A stretch of DNA of 64,000 nucleotides, taken from NCBI GenBank assembly GCA_015059185.1, contig SVAY01000002.1, forward strand, positions 1 through 64,000. The letters run 5' to 3'. How positions within the stretch are numbered: position 1 is the first letter of the stretch; each line of letters begins with the position of its first letter. The notes below the pieces were generated by a model. The model saw only the letters and a list, made by a program, of their open reading frames with translations, was not told the origin of the DNA and did not search any database. This document shows positions 1 through 7,600 of the stretch, piece by piece. The position numbers and the translations under genes were made by a program. The DNA is from Erysipelotrichaceae bacterium (GTDB lineage Bacteria; Bacillota_I; Bacilli_A; RFN20; CAG-826).

Positions 1-461
1 CAAAATCAAATATGGATATTAGAATGTTGCTAACAATTAACAAAGTAGGACATACCTACAAAATTAAAACGCTACCTTTCCCTGCACGGTTCCTAGAATT
101 CCCACATATCAGTAGAGTCATCATTACAATCAGTACCGCATTGATTCAATAACACTATTCGCGTTTTATACTGTATTTCTAGCATTGCTAGACAAAATAA
201 AACCCGCTACTTTTCTATCGTATTGAATTCCGATTTATTTTGAAGCGGGTAAATATTCGTGTGTCATGCTGTTACTATCCGAACACCTCTTTATTATGTC
301 GTATAGAGTTTACTGATTATTTACACTTTGAGTAAATTTCAAATTTTTTTAAATAAACTAAAAGTGTCCCTATTGTTCATAAAATATAGCAATTTTCGAA
401 GGTAAAAAAATAATCTGGCCGATGACAAATAGATAGAATATTATCCATTTGGGATAAAAAA

Positions 462-500
462 GACACCTTGATGCTATCAAAGTGTCGGAATTTTTGATTG
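462..500. terminator. Bidirectional terminator-like hairpin
   Basis: Arms GACACCTTGAT (462-472) and ATCAAAGTGTC (476-486) pair with one mismatch. There is an A-run on the left (456-461) and a T-run on the right (491-495). It could end transcription from either side; no intact gene lies directly next to it. Confidence 0.55.
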
Positions 501-742
501 GTGAAGCGTTAGGGATTGAGTTCGCTACTTTTGGCTTAGAAGACTAGATATAAAGATAGATTCTTTCCTTACTATTATCATTCTATATTAGATGTTATTT
601 GTAGAGTGGATTACTACTATATACTGAACTTAACCACTGCCTACTATGGTATTTGATAATAAAACATCTAGTTTATAAACCTTGATTATTCAATAAATCG
701 ATAAAGAGGTTTCTTAATAAGGTAATGACTGCTCTGGTCTTG

Positions 743-836
743 CGTGTTCCCACCTAAAAAGCCGTGTTCCCACGGAATTTTTGGTCATTTTTCGATGATT
801 TTTTCTATTTTTTGTGATTTTGAGTCGTGTTCCCAC
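743..836. repeat. Three direct copies of CGTGTTCCCAC
   Basis: Copies lie at 743-753, 763-773 and 826-836. The first two are exactly 20 bp apart, the same period as the three-fold repeats at 19779-19828 and 30426-30476. All three loci lie just downstream of accessory genes. Function unknown; such spaced repeats can be protein-binding ends of transposable elements. Confidence 0.6.
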
Positions 837-870
837 CAAAACGATTTGGAATGCCCGCTACTTTTTAATG

Positions 871-1368
871 TTATAGTTTTAAGACTGCGGGTATCTCCAT
901 ATCTTCCTTATGAAGATCTAATCTTTCAACAAATCCAGCTTTTATATAAAGGCTTCTTGTACCAACGTTCTCAGGTTCATAACTGAGCCAACAAGCTTCT
1001 GATTTTCCTGCTGGGAAGGTTTTGACGAATTCAATAGCAAGTCTTAACGCTTCTTTGCCAAAGCCTTGTCCTTGATATTTCTTATCAATCATGAAACGCC
1101 ATATATAATAATACTTTTCAGGTAATCCATAATATTTTGTGGCCCACGGACAATCATAAGCAATCATAATGAATCCCACTGCTTTCCTTCCATAATAAAT
1201 GCCAAAAGGATATACTTTTATTCCTTCTTCTGTTATTGCAAAATATGCATCGATTAAACTATCAGCGTTTGGAGCAACAAAAGACTTTTGATCTTTGTTA
1301 ACTTTTAATTTTGTAATTTTATCATATTCATCCCAAAGGATTTTCTCTAAATGTATTTTCTTTTCCAT
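871..1368 (-). CDS. GNAT acetyltransferase, BltD/spermidine-acetyltransferase-like
   Basis: A 165-residue single-domain GNAT protein. Acetyl-CoA binding motif A is visible as YQGQGFGKEA (residues 98-107), preceded by the beta4 strand YYIWRFMID and followed by the late motif SLYIKAGF. The N-terminal layout (short helix, FGIYYGRKAVGFIMI) and length resemble BltD/PaiA-type polyamine N-acetyltransferases, but substrate cannot be read from sequence. It is a lone gene in a gene-poor accessory region, with no visible partner. A TTAAAAAGTAGCG motif follows the stop, as after other genes of this island. Confidence 0.8.
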   Translation of the reverse strand: MEKKIHLEKILWDEYDKITKLKVNKDQKSFVAPNADSLIDAYFAITEEGIKVYPFGIYYGRKAVGFIMIAYDCPWATKYYGLPEKYYYIWRFMIDKKYQGQGFGKEALRLAIEFVKTFPAGKSEACWLSYEPENVGTRSLYIKAGFVERLDLHKEDMEIPAVLKL

Positions 1369-1450
1369 AATTATCTCCGCATTATCAATTATAACGAATA
1401 AGAAGGTTTCAAAAAATAATCTGTTGTAGCGAGTTCACATTCAATTTAAA

Positions 1451-1597
1451 TCAACTCAAATTGCCAGCTACTTTTTTGCTATTTCTCAAGTGTAATCCCT
1501 GTTGCTTTTCTATCTCGTAACATTCTGGACAATTTGTTCCTCCATAACATCTATTAGTTATTCTAGTTCTCCATGAATGTCCTCTTTTTTTACACTT
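1451..1597 (-). pseudogene. Detached last zinc ribbon of the upstream nuclease gene
   Basis: Reading on in frame past the TGA at 1598-1600 gives 48 more codons to a second TGA at 1451-1453. The frame begins KCKKRGHSW and contains NCPEC. This completes the zinc ribbon whose first half ends the upstream protein at VW. The stop therefore sits exactly where the family has its second Trp (VWWKC), so a single TGG-to-TGA change explains it. Confidence 0.75.
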
Positions 1598-3673
1598 TCA
1601 CCAAACACTTTCTTTTGAACCTTTGGTAAAGTATTCAGGTATCAGAGGAAAATTCTTTTCATAATCCCATTCAGCAGCAACCTCAGGGAACTCTGCAACT
1701 ATAGATTTATTTTTTAATAGTTGTCTCTTAGAAGTGATGATATCAGTCAAATCTCTTCTAATAGATATATCTGGGATAGAGTCGGACTTAAGATAATCAA
1801 ACAAATCTCTTATTGTTTTTTCGATTCCTTTCCACGATTTACAATCACACGCAATATTAATTGCATTATCTGTTTTCGGAAGAGGTTCTTCTCTTAATCT
1901 AATTAGTGTAATTCCGTTATTAACACAATATTTCTCTTTCTTGTTTTCACGCTCATCTGACCCTAAACCTGTATGATAAAATGACCCGTCATACTCAATT
2001 GCTATGTTATGAGATGGGATATAAATATCAAACTCGTATTTTCCATTATGCTTTGTTCTATTTAAAGCGTCGTTATAAACTTTCTTAATGTAATAATATA
2101 TAGCTTGTTCAACAAATGATGTTCCAGAAAGACTACAATTTGAGCAACCTCTACCATTGGCTCTGTTATTGACCTTAGCTTTCCAAGAATGTCCACAAAT
2201 TGGGCATTTCCACCACACACTCTTTGTTGAATGAGAAAACACATCTGATGGGGTCAGAGGATAATTCTTTTCGTAATCCCATTCTTCTGACAATAAAGGA
2301 TTCAATGTCTTTAAATCATTTATACCTCTTAGCACTTTTTGATTATGACAATAAGGACATCCTGCACCACGAAGAGTTCTTGTTACGACTCTAGTTTTAT
2401 ATGAGTGCCCTTTTTCACATTTCCACCAGGCATATCTATTTGAAGATGCAGGAACTAGATTAATATCAATACTGTTCTTCTCATAATCCCATTCTTTAGC
2501 TACCTCAGGATATTTTTCTACAAGACCATTTTTCTCAGTCATTGTAATTAATCTACCTTTGGTAATTTTCGCAACTGCACATTTTGGGCAGCCACCACCT
2601 TTAGCTCTAGAGTTAATTGAAGCCAGCCAGGAATGACCACAATCATTGCACTTCCACCACACTCTCTTTGTTGTGCCGTAAGTATATTGTTCTGGGCTTA
2701 TTCCAACATTCTTATCAAAATCCCACTCTTTAACCAACTCAGGTTTCAATGTGTTCAAATCATTGTAGCCAATCAGTATCTTTTGGTTTGCACAGTAAGG
2801 GCAGCCATTTCCTCTACCCCTTTCTGCAATTCTTACTCTCCAGCTATGTCCTTTCTCACATTTAAACCATGCTCGAGTTTCTGAACCCTTAGTAAAGTCT
2901 GTTGGAAGTAGTTTTCCATTCTTTTCATAGTCCCATTCAGAAGCCTCTTTTGGGCAAGTGGTGGCAAAATCGTTGTATCCGACAAGCACTTTTCTGTTAG
3001 CACAGTGTGGACAACCGGTTTTATTTCTCTGATTTGGGGTGGATTGCCAACTCCCACCACATTTATCACATTTCCACCATATTTTCTTTGAATAATTAGC
3101 TACAACGTCTTCAGGTTTTAATCCGTTATTCTTCTCATAATTCCATTGTTTAGCTAAGTCAGGTTTTAATGTCTTTAAATCGTTATATCCAACTTTAACC
3201 TTGAGATTAGCACAATAAGGACAACCGCTGTGAATTCTTACTCTGTTTGAAGGGGAAGCGTACCATTCGCCTCCACACTTTTTACACTTCCACCAAACAT
3301 TTGTTGATGACTTTTGGCCAATAGCACCAGGATTTATCCCTAATTCATTATTCTTTTCCCAAAGCCATTCTTTCATCAACTCAGGCTGATTTGATTCAAA
3401 ATCATTTATACCTGCTATAATTTGGTGGCTTGAACAAACAGGACATCCAAATAACCTTACTGTTCTTTTAGCAACTGAACATTTATATGATGGGTGCCTG
3501 CTATCTTTATCACATTTCCAATAGAAGATCTTATTTGATTGGGCTGCTAACTTTAAAGGATCAACGCCATAATTCAAATCATAATCCCAATCTTTTAAAA
3601 CATCAGGATAGTCTCTAAGCATTTTTCTATTTGCCATATAGTTGATTATATCAACTTTCCATCTTTCTTTCAT
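1598..3673 (-). CDS. Zinc-ribbon array protein with internal Vsr-like nuclease domain
   Basis: 691 residues. Seven zinc ribbons of the DUF4379 type (pattern VWWKC-x2-CGHSW ... GCPYC, each preceded by a KEWDYEKN linker) fill residues 1 to about 510. A nuclease-like domain follows at about 515-605 with an early Glu (FVEQAI), EFDIYIP, AIEYDGSFYH and LIRLREE; this is the D/E...IEYDG...K arrangement of Vsr/PD-(D/E)XK folds. An eighth ribbon starts but stops after VW because of an in-frame TGA (see 1451-1597). Zinc ribbons probably give modular DNA recognition and the nuclease cuts; this is inference. The same modules occur in reversed order in the gene at 5045-7225. Not coupled to a neighbour. Confidence 0.75.
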   Translation of the reverse strand: MKERWKVDIINYMANRKMLRDYPDVLKDWDYDLNYGVDPLKLAAQSNKIFYWKCDKDSRHPSYKCSVAKRTVRLFGCPVCSSHQIIAGINDFESNQPELMKEWLWEKNNELGINPGAIGQKSSTNVWWKCKKCGGEWYASPSNRVRIHSGCPYCANLKVKVGYNDLKTLKPDLAKQWNYEKNNGLKPEDVVANYSKKIWWKCDKCGGSWQSTPNQRNKTGCPHCANRKVLVGYNDFATTCPKEASEWDYEKNGKLLPTDFTKGSETRAWFKCEKGHSWRVRIAERGRGNGCPYCANQKILIGYNDLNTLKPELVKEWDFDKNVGISPEQYTYGTTKRVWWKCNDCGHSWLASINSRAKGGGCPKCAVAKITKGRLITMTEKNGLVEKYPEVAKEWDYEKNSIDINLVPASSNRYAWWKCEKGHSYKTRVVTRTLRGAGCPYCHNQKVLRGINDLKTLNPLLSEEWDYEKNYPLTPSDVFSHSTKSVWWKCPICGHSWKAKVNNRANGRGCSNCSLSGTSFVEQAIYYYIKKVYNDALNRTKHNGKYEFDIYIPSHNIAIEYDGSFYHTGLGSDERENKKEKYCVNNGITLIRLREEPLPKTDNAINIACDCKSWKGIEKTIRDLFDYLKSDSIPDISIRRDLTDIITSKRQLLKNKSIVAEFPEVAAEWDYEKNFPLIPEYFTKGSKESVW

Positions 3674-3693
3674 TAATAGGTAGCGAGTTTCCC

Positions 3694-3828
3694 CGCACGG
3701 TTCAAAAAGATGCTAATGATGTATTTAATCAAAATCTTGCTTTCTATTATATTGGAGACTCATCATTACCAGGTTTCCATTTGGGATTTGATACTAAAAT
3801 GAGCAAGAAAAAACTCGCGCCATATTAA
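3694..3828 (+). pseudogene. C-terminal coding remnant inside repeat copy A
   Basis: An open frame ends ...NQNLAFYYIGDSSLPGFH and, further on, MSKKKLAPY followed by TAA at 3826-3828, right at the terminator hairpin. Copy B has the related FNQDLAFYCIGKPSL and then a one-base insertion. This looks like the tail of a protein gene that once converged on tRNA-Glu. No start and no family recognised. Confidence 0.4.
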
Positions 3829-3850
3829 CTCCAATATGTTGGTAGCGAGT
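3808..3850 (-). terminator. Terminator of the zinc-ribbon/GIY-YIG operon
   Basis: On the minus strand ACTCGC (3845-3850 side) pairs with GCGAGT (3813-3818), with an inner AATATTGG-like stem, followed by six T (3808-3813). It lies about 40 bases after the GIY-YIG stop and has a counterpart after tRNA-Glu in repeat copy B. Confidence 0.65.
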
Positions 3851-3887
3851 TATAAACTTTATGGTGAAGCGTTAGGGATTGAGTACG

Positions 3888-5045
3888 CTACTTTTTATAG
3901 GATTCAATTTTAAGAGGATAATTATCTGACTTGAATCTCCACATAAAACCACCAACACTTTTCTTTTTACCTGTGCATGCCATATATACATTTCCACTTG
4001 ATAATCCAAGTGTAACATCTGCATTATTTGCACTCGCATACTCCCTAATAAAATTTCCTTCTAAGTCATACTGGAGAACCGGTTTAGCCCTTGGGCCACC
4101 TATTTTCCCTAGCCTAGCCTCTCTCATAAGTTGTTTTGCACTATCCGTATGTTTATATCCCTTGGTAGTTTGCTTAATATACGGTTCCACTGGCAATGGG
4201 CTTCCCTCATATCTCCAAATATAATTTGCTGCAGATTTTGCCTTTCCTTTCGCACATTTACAAACTGTTGAATGATGTTTATCAATTCCCAAAACCTCAC
4301 AAGCTGTCCTGGCACAATCATACTTTGCAATGAAGTTACCATCTAACGAATACTGAAGAATTGGCATAGCATGTGGATTGTCACCACCTTTTCGATGTGT
4401 TCCATACATTGGATTATTTGATCCACTATATCTTTTTGATATTTTTAAACGTTCTTCATCAGTATAGACATGACCTCTCCACTTCAATTCTCTCGGAATA
4501 AAATTATCATCATAATCATCTTCAAAACACCAATAGTAACCACCGGCTGTAGAACTTTTTCTTCTGCAAACAGAAGATATAGTACTAAAATCTATTCCTG
4601 TTTTGTTGGATGCATCTGACATCGAATAGTAACGCTGAATAACATTCAATGTATCAGGTTCAATTTGAATAACTGGTTTAGATATCTTTTCAATATCTTC
4701 TTGTGTTCTCTTTCTTCCTTTTGCTTTTTCAGAAATAATCTTTTTTACAGACTCGGCAAGAATTTTATTTTTGTTTCCTCCAGATGATAGATTATAACCA
4801 AATTGCATATTCATAGATTGATATACATTGATGTAAAATTGTTCTCGCTCATCAACTTTTTCAGCGGAGCAATATTCAAGAATCTCCTTTTCAAAGTTAG
4901 GATATCTATCCATTGCTCTTCTTACAAGCATGTCCTTGTATGATGAGACACGGCCAAAACGTCTAGAACCTTTATATGTTTGACCAATATAAACTTTTCC
5001 ATTTGGAAAGGTATATTTATAAATGAAATATATTCTTTGATTCAT
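3888..5045 (-). CDS. GIY-YIG endonuclease with NUMOD/IENR1 DNA-binding repeats
   Basis: 385 residues. The GIY-YIG nuclease core is at 5-95: YKYTFPNGKVYIGQT (9-23), an Arg-rich segment (28-32) and the metal-binding Glu in EREQFYI (66-72). A NUMOD3-type motif SGSNNPMYG sits at 207-215. Three IENR1/NUMOD1-like repeats of about 50 residues (124-175, 228-280, 318-372) follow the pattern I-Q-Y-slDGNFI ... A ... C-x-G-K-k-S-a-G-y-WR. This is the build of intron-encoded or free-standing homing nucleases. Its ATG overlaps the upstream gene's stop by one base (TAATG), so the two are translationally coupled. Its stop lies inside a direct repeat. Confidence 0.85.
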   Translation of the reverse strand: MNQRIYFIYKYTFPNGKVYIGQTYKGSRRFGRVSSYKDMLVRRAMDRYPNFEKEILEYCSAEKVDEREQFYINVYQSMNMQFGYNLSSGGNKNKILAESVKKIISEKAKGRKRTQEDIEKISKPVIQIEPDTLNVIQRYYSMSDASNKTGIDFSTISSVCRRKSSTAGGYYWCFEDDYDDNFIPRELKWRGHVYTDEERLKISKRYSGSNNPMYGTHRKGGDNPHAMPILQYSLDGNFIAKYDCARTACEVLGIDKHHSTVCKCAKGKAKSAANYIWRYEGSPLPVEPYIKQTTKGYKHTDSAKQLMREARLGKIGGPRAKPVLQYDLEGNFIREYASANNADVTLGLSSGNVYMACTGKKKSVGGFMWRFKSDNYPLKIESYKK

Positions 5046-7225
5046 TATTTATATCTCCACATAAAACCATTAGCAGATTTTCTCTTTTTGTTTGCGCATT
5101 CTCTTATATTTGTTGCGCTGCAATTAAGAGCTTGTGATGCTTCAATAGATGATGGCCATTCTTTGATAAAACCTCCATCTAATGAATATTGTAAAATTGG
5201 TTTTCTTGCATTTATGCTTCTTAGTTTGCCTCTTCTAATTGCGGAACATTTTGGACAACCACCGTTCATCTTAGTTCTAACAGGAATGCTTGTTTCCCAC
5301 GAATTACCACACTCTTTACAAATCCACCATGCTTTTTTATTTGTGCCTCCTGATATTTCGTGAGGGTTTAAAGTATTTTTCGAGTAATCCCACTCTTCCA
5401 ACAATTGTGGATACTGAGTAGCTAAATCATTAATACCAGGAACAACCTTTTGATGGGTACACACTGGACACTTAGTTTGATTATGTTTTGATGACCTATT
5501 AACAATGCTCGCTTCCCATTCGTATCCACATGTTGAACATTTCCACCATACTCGTTTTCCTGAACTAACAACGAAATCAGAAGGTTTTAAATCTCCATTT
5601 CTTTCATAATCCCACTCAGCAGCAACAATAGGGTTTAAAGTAGCTAAGTCGTTATACCCTTTTAACACTTTCTTGTTTGCACAAATTGGGCAATTAGTCC
5701 CTTTCCCAACATCTTTTGTTGCCCTTTGATACACGGTTGCTTCATAATGATGGCCTTTTTCACAAACCCACCAAACCTTTCTATCTGCACCAACGTTCAC
5801 ATCAGAAGGTTTTAAATCTCCATTTCTTTCATAATCCCATTGCAAAGCAAGATCTGGCCTAACAGTTTCAAGATCATTGTACATAGGGCGACCAATAGAA
5901 TCATACTGAGAAGCACCTTCTACTTTCCTTCTAACTACTTGATGTGTACATGCAGGACAACCATGATGAGAATAGTGTCTATTTGATGGGGTGCTCTCCC
6001 ACTCATAACCACATATAGAACATTTCCACCATACTTTTTTATTGCTACCACAAACTATATCAGATGGTTTTAAATCACCATTTTTCGTGAAATTCCATTC
6101 TTTTGATAACACAGGATTAATTGTTTCTAAATCATTATATCCTTTTAATACTTTTTTATTTGAGCATATTGGGCAACCTGATTTATGCCTTTGGTAAATA
6201 TATGCTTCCCATTCATGTCCTTTTTCACAAATCCACCACACTTTGGCTTTTGAAGAAACCATAAAGTCTGATGGATTTAAATCACCATTTTTTTCATAGT
6301 TCCATTGTTTAGCAATTTCTGGAGCCAGTGTCTCTAAATCTGTTTCTCCCTTTATTGGTTTTTTACCTGAACAAAAAGGGCATTTATTCAAATTGTCTTT
6401 ATTCGTTCGATTTGCTACTGATGTTTTCCAACTATGTCCATGTTCACAAATCCACCATACTCTTCTAGATGTGCCAATAGTAATAGAGTTCGGCAAGATA
6501 TTATTCTTTGAATAATCCCATTCTTTTACAAGATCTGGTTTTAAAGTAGCTAAATCGTTATATCCTTTTAATACTTTCTTATTAGCACAAATCGGACATC
6601 CACATTTTTTCCTAGAATAAACAGGTGCTCTATAACTATGGCCTTTCTCACATATCCACCAAACACTTCTTCCTGCTGATGCAGCAACATCTTCCGGTTT
6701 TAAAGATTTGTTTTTTACGCAATCCCATTCTTTCGCTATTTCTGGTTCTCTATATGCAAGCGATCCTTCATATTCTATTTTTTCAACTAGTTCAAGAATC
6801 GAACTATAATCATCATCTATCTCTATATCTGGTTTTATTTCTAAATTACACAAAGAATTAATCATATCGAAAATTGATTGTATTATCGGTTTAAGGAAAT
6901 GCATCTTCTTATCTGCACGTTTAGCTTGAATCAACACTGCATTAGTTTGGTATATAGGTAATCCAAATTCTCTAACTCTGATTAAATGAATACCATTTTT
7001 AAAACATAAGGTATCTTTCTTGCAATCTTTGTTAGGATTTTTATGCCAAGCATTTCCATCATACTCTATAGCAATTTTGAGAGAAGGAATAAATATATCT
7101 AGTTCAAGGGAGTCTAATTCTTTTGGTCTAATGTTGTATTGGGCATCACTAAAATATCTTTGTATGTAAAACAAAATTGTTTTTTCAGGTAAAGATGTTC
7201 TAATTGCAGTTCTGTATTTTCCCAT
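5045..7225 (-). CDS. Vsr-like nuclease / zinc-ribbon array / IENR1 fusion protein
   Basis: 726 residues. An N-terminal nuclease-like domain (10-90) has Glu14, ELDIFIP (41-47), AIEYDGNAWH (52-61) and LIRVREFG (81-88). Seven DUF4379-type zinc ribbons follow from about 140 to 670, each VWW(I/K)C ... C-P-x-C with linkers like PDLVKEWDYSKN. The C-terminus is one IENR1/NUMOD1 repeat (ILQYSLDGGFIKEW ... GFMWRYK), the same module repeated in the downstream GIY-YIG protein. The shared C-terminal module and the one-base overlap suggest one functional unit, perhaps two nucleases with related DNA recognition. Partial paralogue of the gene at 1598-3673 with domain order reversed. Confidence 0.8.
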   Translation of the reverse strand: MGKYRTAIRTSLPEKTILFYIQRYFSDAQYNIRPKELDSLELDIFIPSLKIAIEYDGNAWHKNPNKDCKKDTLCFKNGIHLIRVREFGLPIYQTNAVLIQAKRADKKMHFLKPIIQSIFDMINSLCNLEIKPDIEIDDDYSSILELVEKIEYEGSLAYREPEIAKEWDCVKNKSLKPEDVAASAGRSVWWICEKGHSYRAPVYSRKKCGCPICANKKVLKGYNDLATLKPDLVKEWDYSKNNILPNSITIGTSRRVWWICEHGHSWKTSVANRTNKDNLNKCPFCSGKKPIKGETDLETLAPEIAKQWNYEKNGDLNPSDFMVSSKAKVWWICEKGHEWEAYIYQRHKSGCPICSNKKVLKGYNDLETINPVLSKEWNFTKNGDLKPSDIVCGSNKKVWWKCSICGYEWESTPSNRHYSHHGCPACTHQVVRRKVEGASQYDSIGRPMYNDLETVRPDLALQWDYERNGDLKPSDVNVGADRKVWWVCEKGHHYEATVYQRATKDVGKGTNCPICANKKVLKGYNDLATLNPIVAAEWDYERNGDLKPSDFVVSSGKRVWWKCSTCGYEWEASIVNRSSKHNQTKCPVCTHQKVVPGINDLATQYPQLLEEWDYSKNTLNPHEISGGTNKKAWWICKECGNSWETSIPVRTKMNGGCPKCSAIRRGKLRSINARKPILQYSLDGGFIKEWPSSIEASQALNCSATNIRECANKKRKSANGFMWRYK

Positions 7226-7500
7226 GCCTACATTATATGAGTTTTAATAGATTATTTGAACATTTGATACGAGGTAAATAGATTATTCAAAATTTGAATA
7301 ATAAAGTAACGAGTCCGCCCCGTACGAGTCAAAATTATACAACTGGTGTATTTAATCAAGATCTTGCTTTCTATTGTATTGGAAAGCCATCATTAACTAG
7401 GTTTCCATTTGGGATTCGATACTAAAATGAGCAAGAAAAAACTCGCACCATATATTTTATACTGATAAATCAGTATTATGGTAACGAGCATTAACCTACA
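7226..7500. other. Intergenic segment carrying repeat copy B
   Basis: No gene. From 7307 it is the counterpart of 3680-3893, including a frameshifted coding remnant at about 7333-7395 (+), the tRNA-Glu terminator and the sequence up to the tRNA 3' end. 7226-7306 is A/T-rich and contains the likely promoter of the 5045-7225 gene, with no clear consensus boxes. Confidence 0.6.
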
Positions 7501-7524
7501 TGGTGACCCTAACGGGATTCGGAC
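7307..7524. repeat. About 210-bp direct repeat, copy B, running into tRNA-Glu
   Basis: Partner of 3680-3893, roughly 75-80 percent identical by eye. It starts GTAACGAGT, keeps the same coding remnant with a one-base insertion, and holds a longer terminator hairpin. It then continues without a break into the acceptor and T-arm of tRNA-Glu (7501-7577). Copies A and B thus bracket the two genes 3888-7225, an arrangement expected of an element integrated at a tRNA 3' end. Confidence 0.75.
7436..7489 (-). terminator. Terminator of gltX/tRNA-Glu
   Basis: Minus-strand hairpin with GCTCG(T) and TACCATA outer arms and a perfect inner stem ATACTGAT-TT-ATCAGTAT, closing at TATGGT and GCGAG and followed by six T (7436-7441 as A on the given strand). 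It lies 11 bases beyond the tRNA CCA end. Confidence 0.75.
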
Positions 7525-7577
7525 CCGTGAATGTCGCCTTGAGAGGGCGATGAGTTAAGCCACTTCTCCATAGGGCC
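7501..7577 (-). tRNA. tRNA-Glu (anticodon CTC)
   Basis: A complete cloverleaf with encoded CCA. Acceptor GGCCCTA/TAGGGTC, anticodon stem TCGCC/GGCGA with loop CTCTCAA giving anticodon CTC, T-arm ACGGG/CCCGT with loop TCCGAAT. It lies 23 bases downstream of gltX on the same strand, so the tRNA and its synthetase gene are probably co-transcribed. Its 3' end appears to be duplicated at 3862-3880 and 500-520 and is a likely integration target. Confidence 0.96.
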
Positions 7578-7600
7578 AGTAGAAAGATTATATCACTATA

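Larger units (their letters stand above)
1..870. other. Long gene-free stretch, decayed or regulatory DNA
   Basis: No convincing gene in 870 bases; an 80-codon frame at 744-986 overlaps the GNAT gene antisense and resembles nothing. It holds a bidirectional terminator-like hairpin (462-486), four copies of the hexamer CGCTAC (70, 205, 523, 856), and a block at 500-530 nearly identical to 3862-3893. A short match at about 80-92 to the start of the 3680-3893 repeat (core CTGCACGGTTC) is also present. Three copies of CGTGTTCCCAC start at 743, 763 and 826. The left part therefore looks like an older copy of the repeat units that flank the nuclease genes to the right. Confidence 0.6.
3680..3893. 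repeat. About 210-bp direct repeat, copy A, left of the nuclease pair
   Basis: Aligns along its length with 7307-7524: GTAGCGAGT start, GTATTTAATCAA, CTTGCTTTCTATT, TTTCCATTTGGGATT, AAAATGAGCAAGAAAA, the terminator hairpin, then ATGGTGA..C......GGGATT. In copy B that last part is the 3' end of tRNA-Glu. A degenerate copy of the tRNA end is therefore probably included (3861-3880). Its terminal block also recurs at 500-530. It overlaps the stop codon of the GIY-YIG gene (TAG 3888-3890). Confidence 0.8.

Noticed and set aside
744-986. 80-codon plus-strand frame
   Set aside because: Overlaps the GNAT gene antisense, runs over the CGTGTTCCCAC repeats, no SD and low-complexity content.
1598-1600. 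UGA read as tryptophan (Mollicutes code 4)
   Set aside because: TGA ends genes in ATGA overlaps at 14922, 18974 and 35323, and the tRNA-Trp seen has anticodon CCA. A genome-wide code change is not supported.
3680-3893. Integron attC site and gene-cassette array
   Set aside because: The hairpin has AAC and GTT at the wrong ends for attC boxes, works as a terminator with a T-run, and no integron integrase is present. tRNA-derived repeats explain it better.
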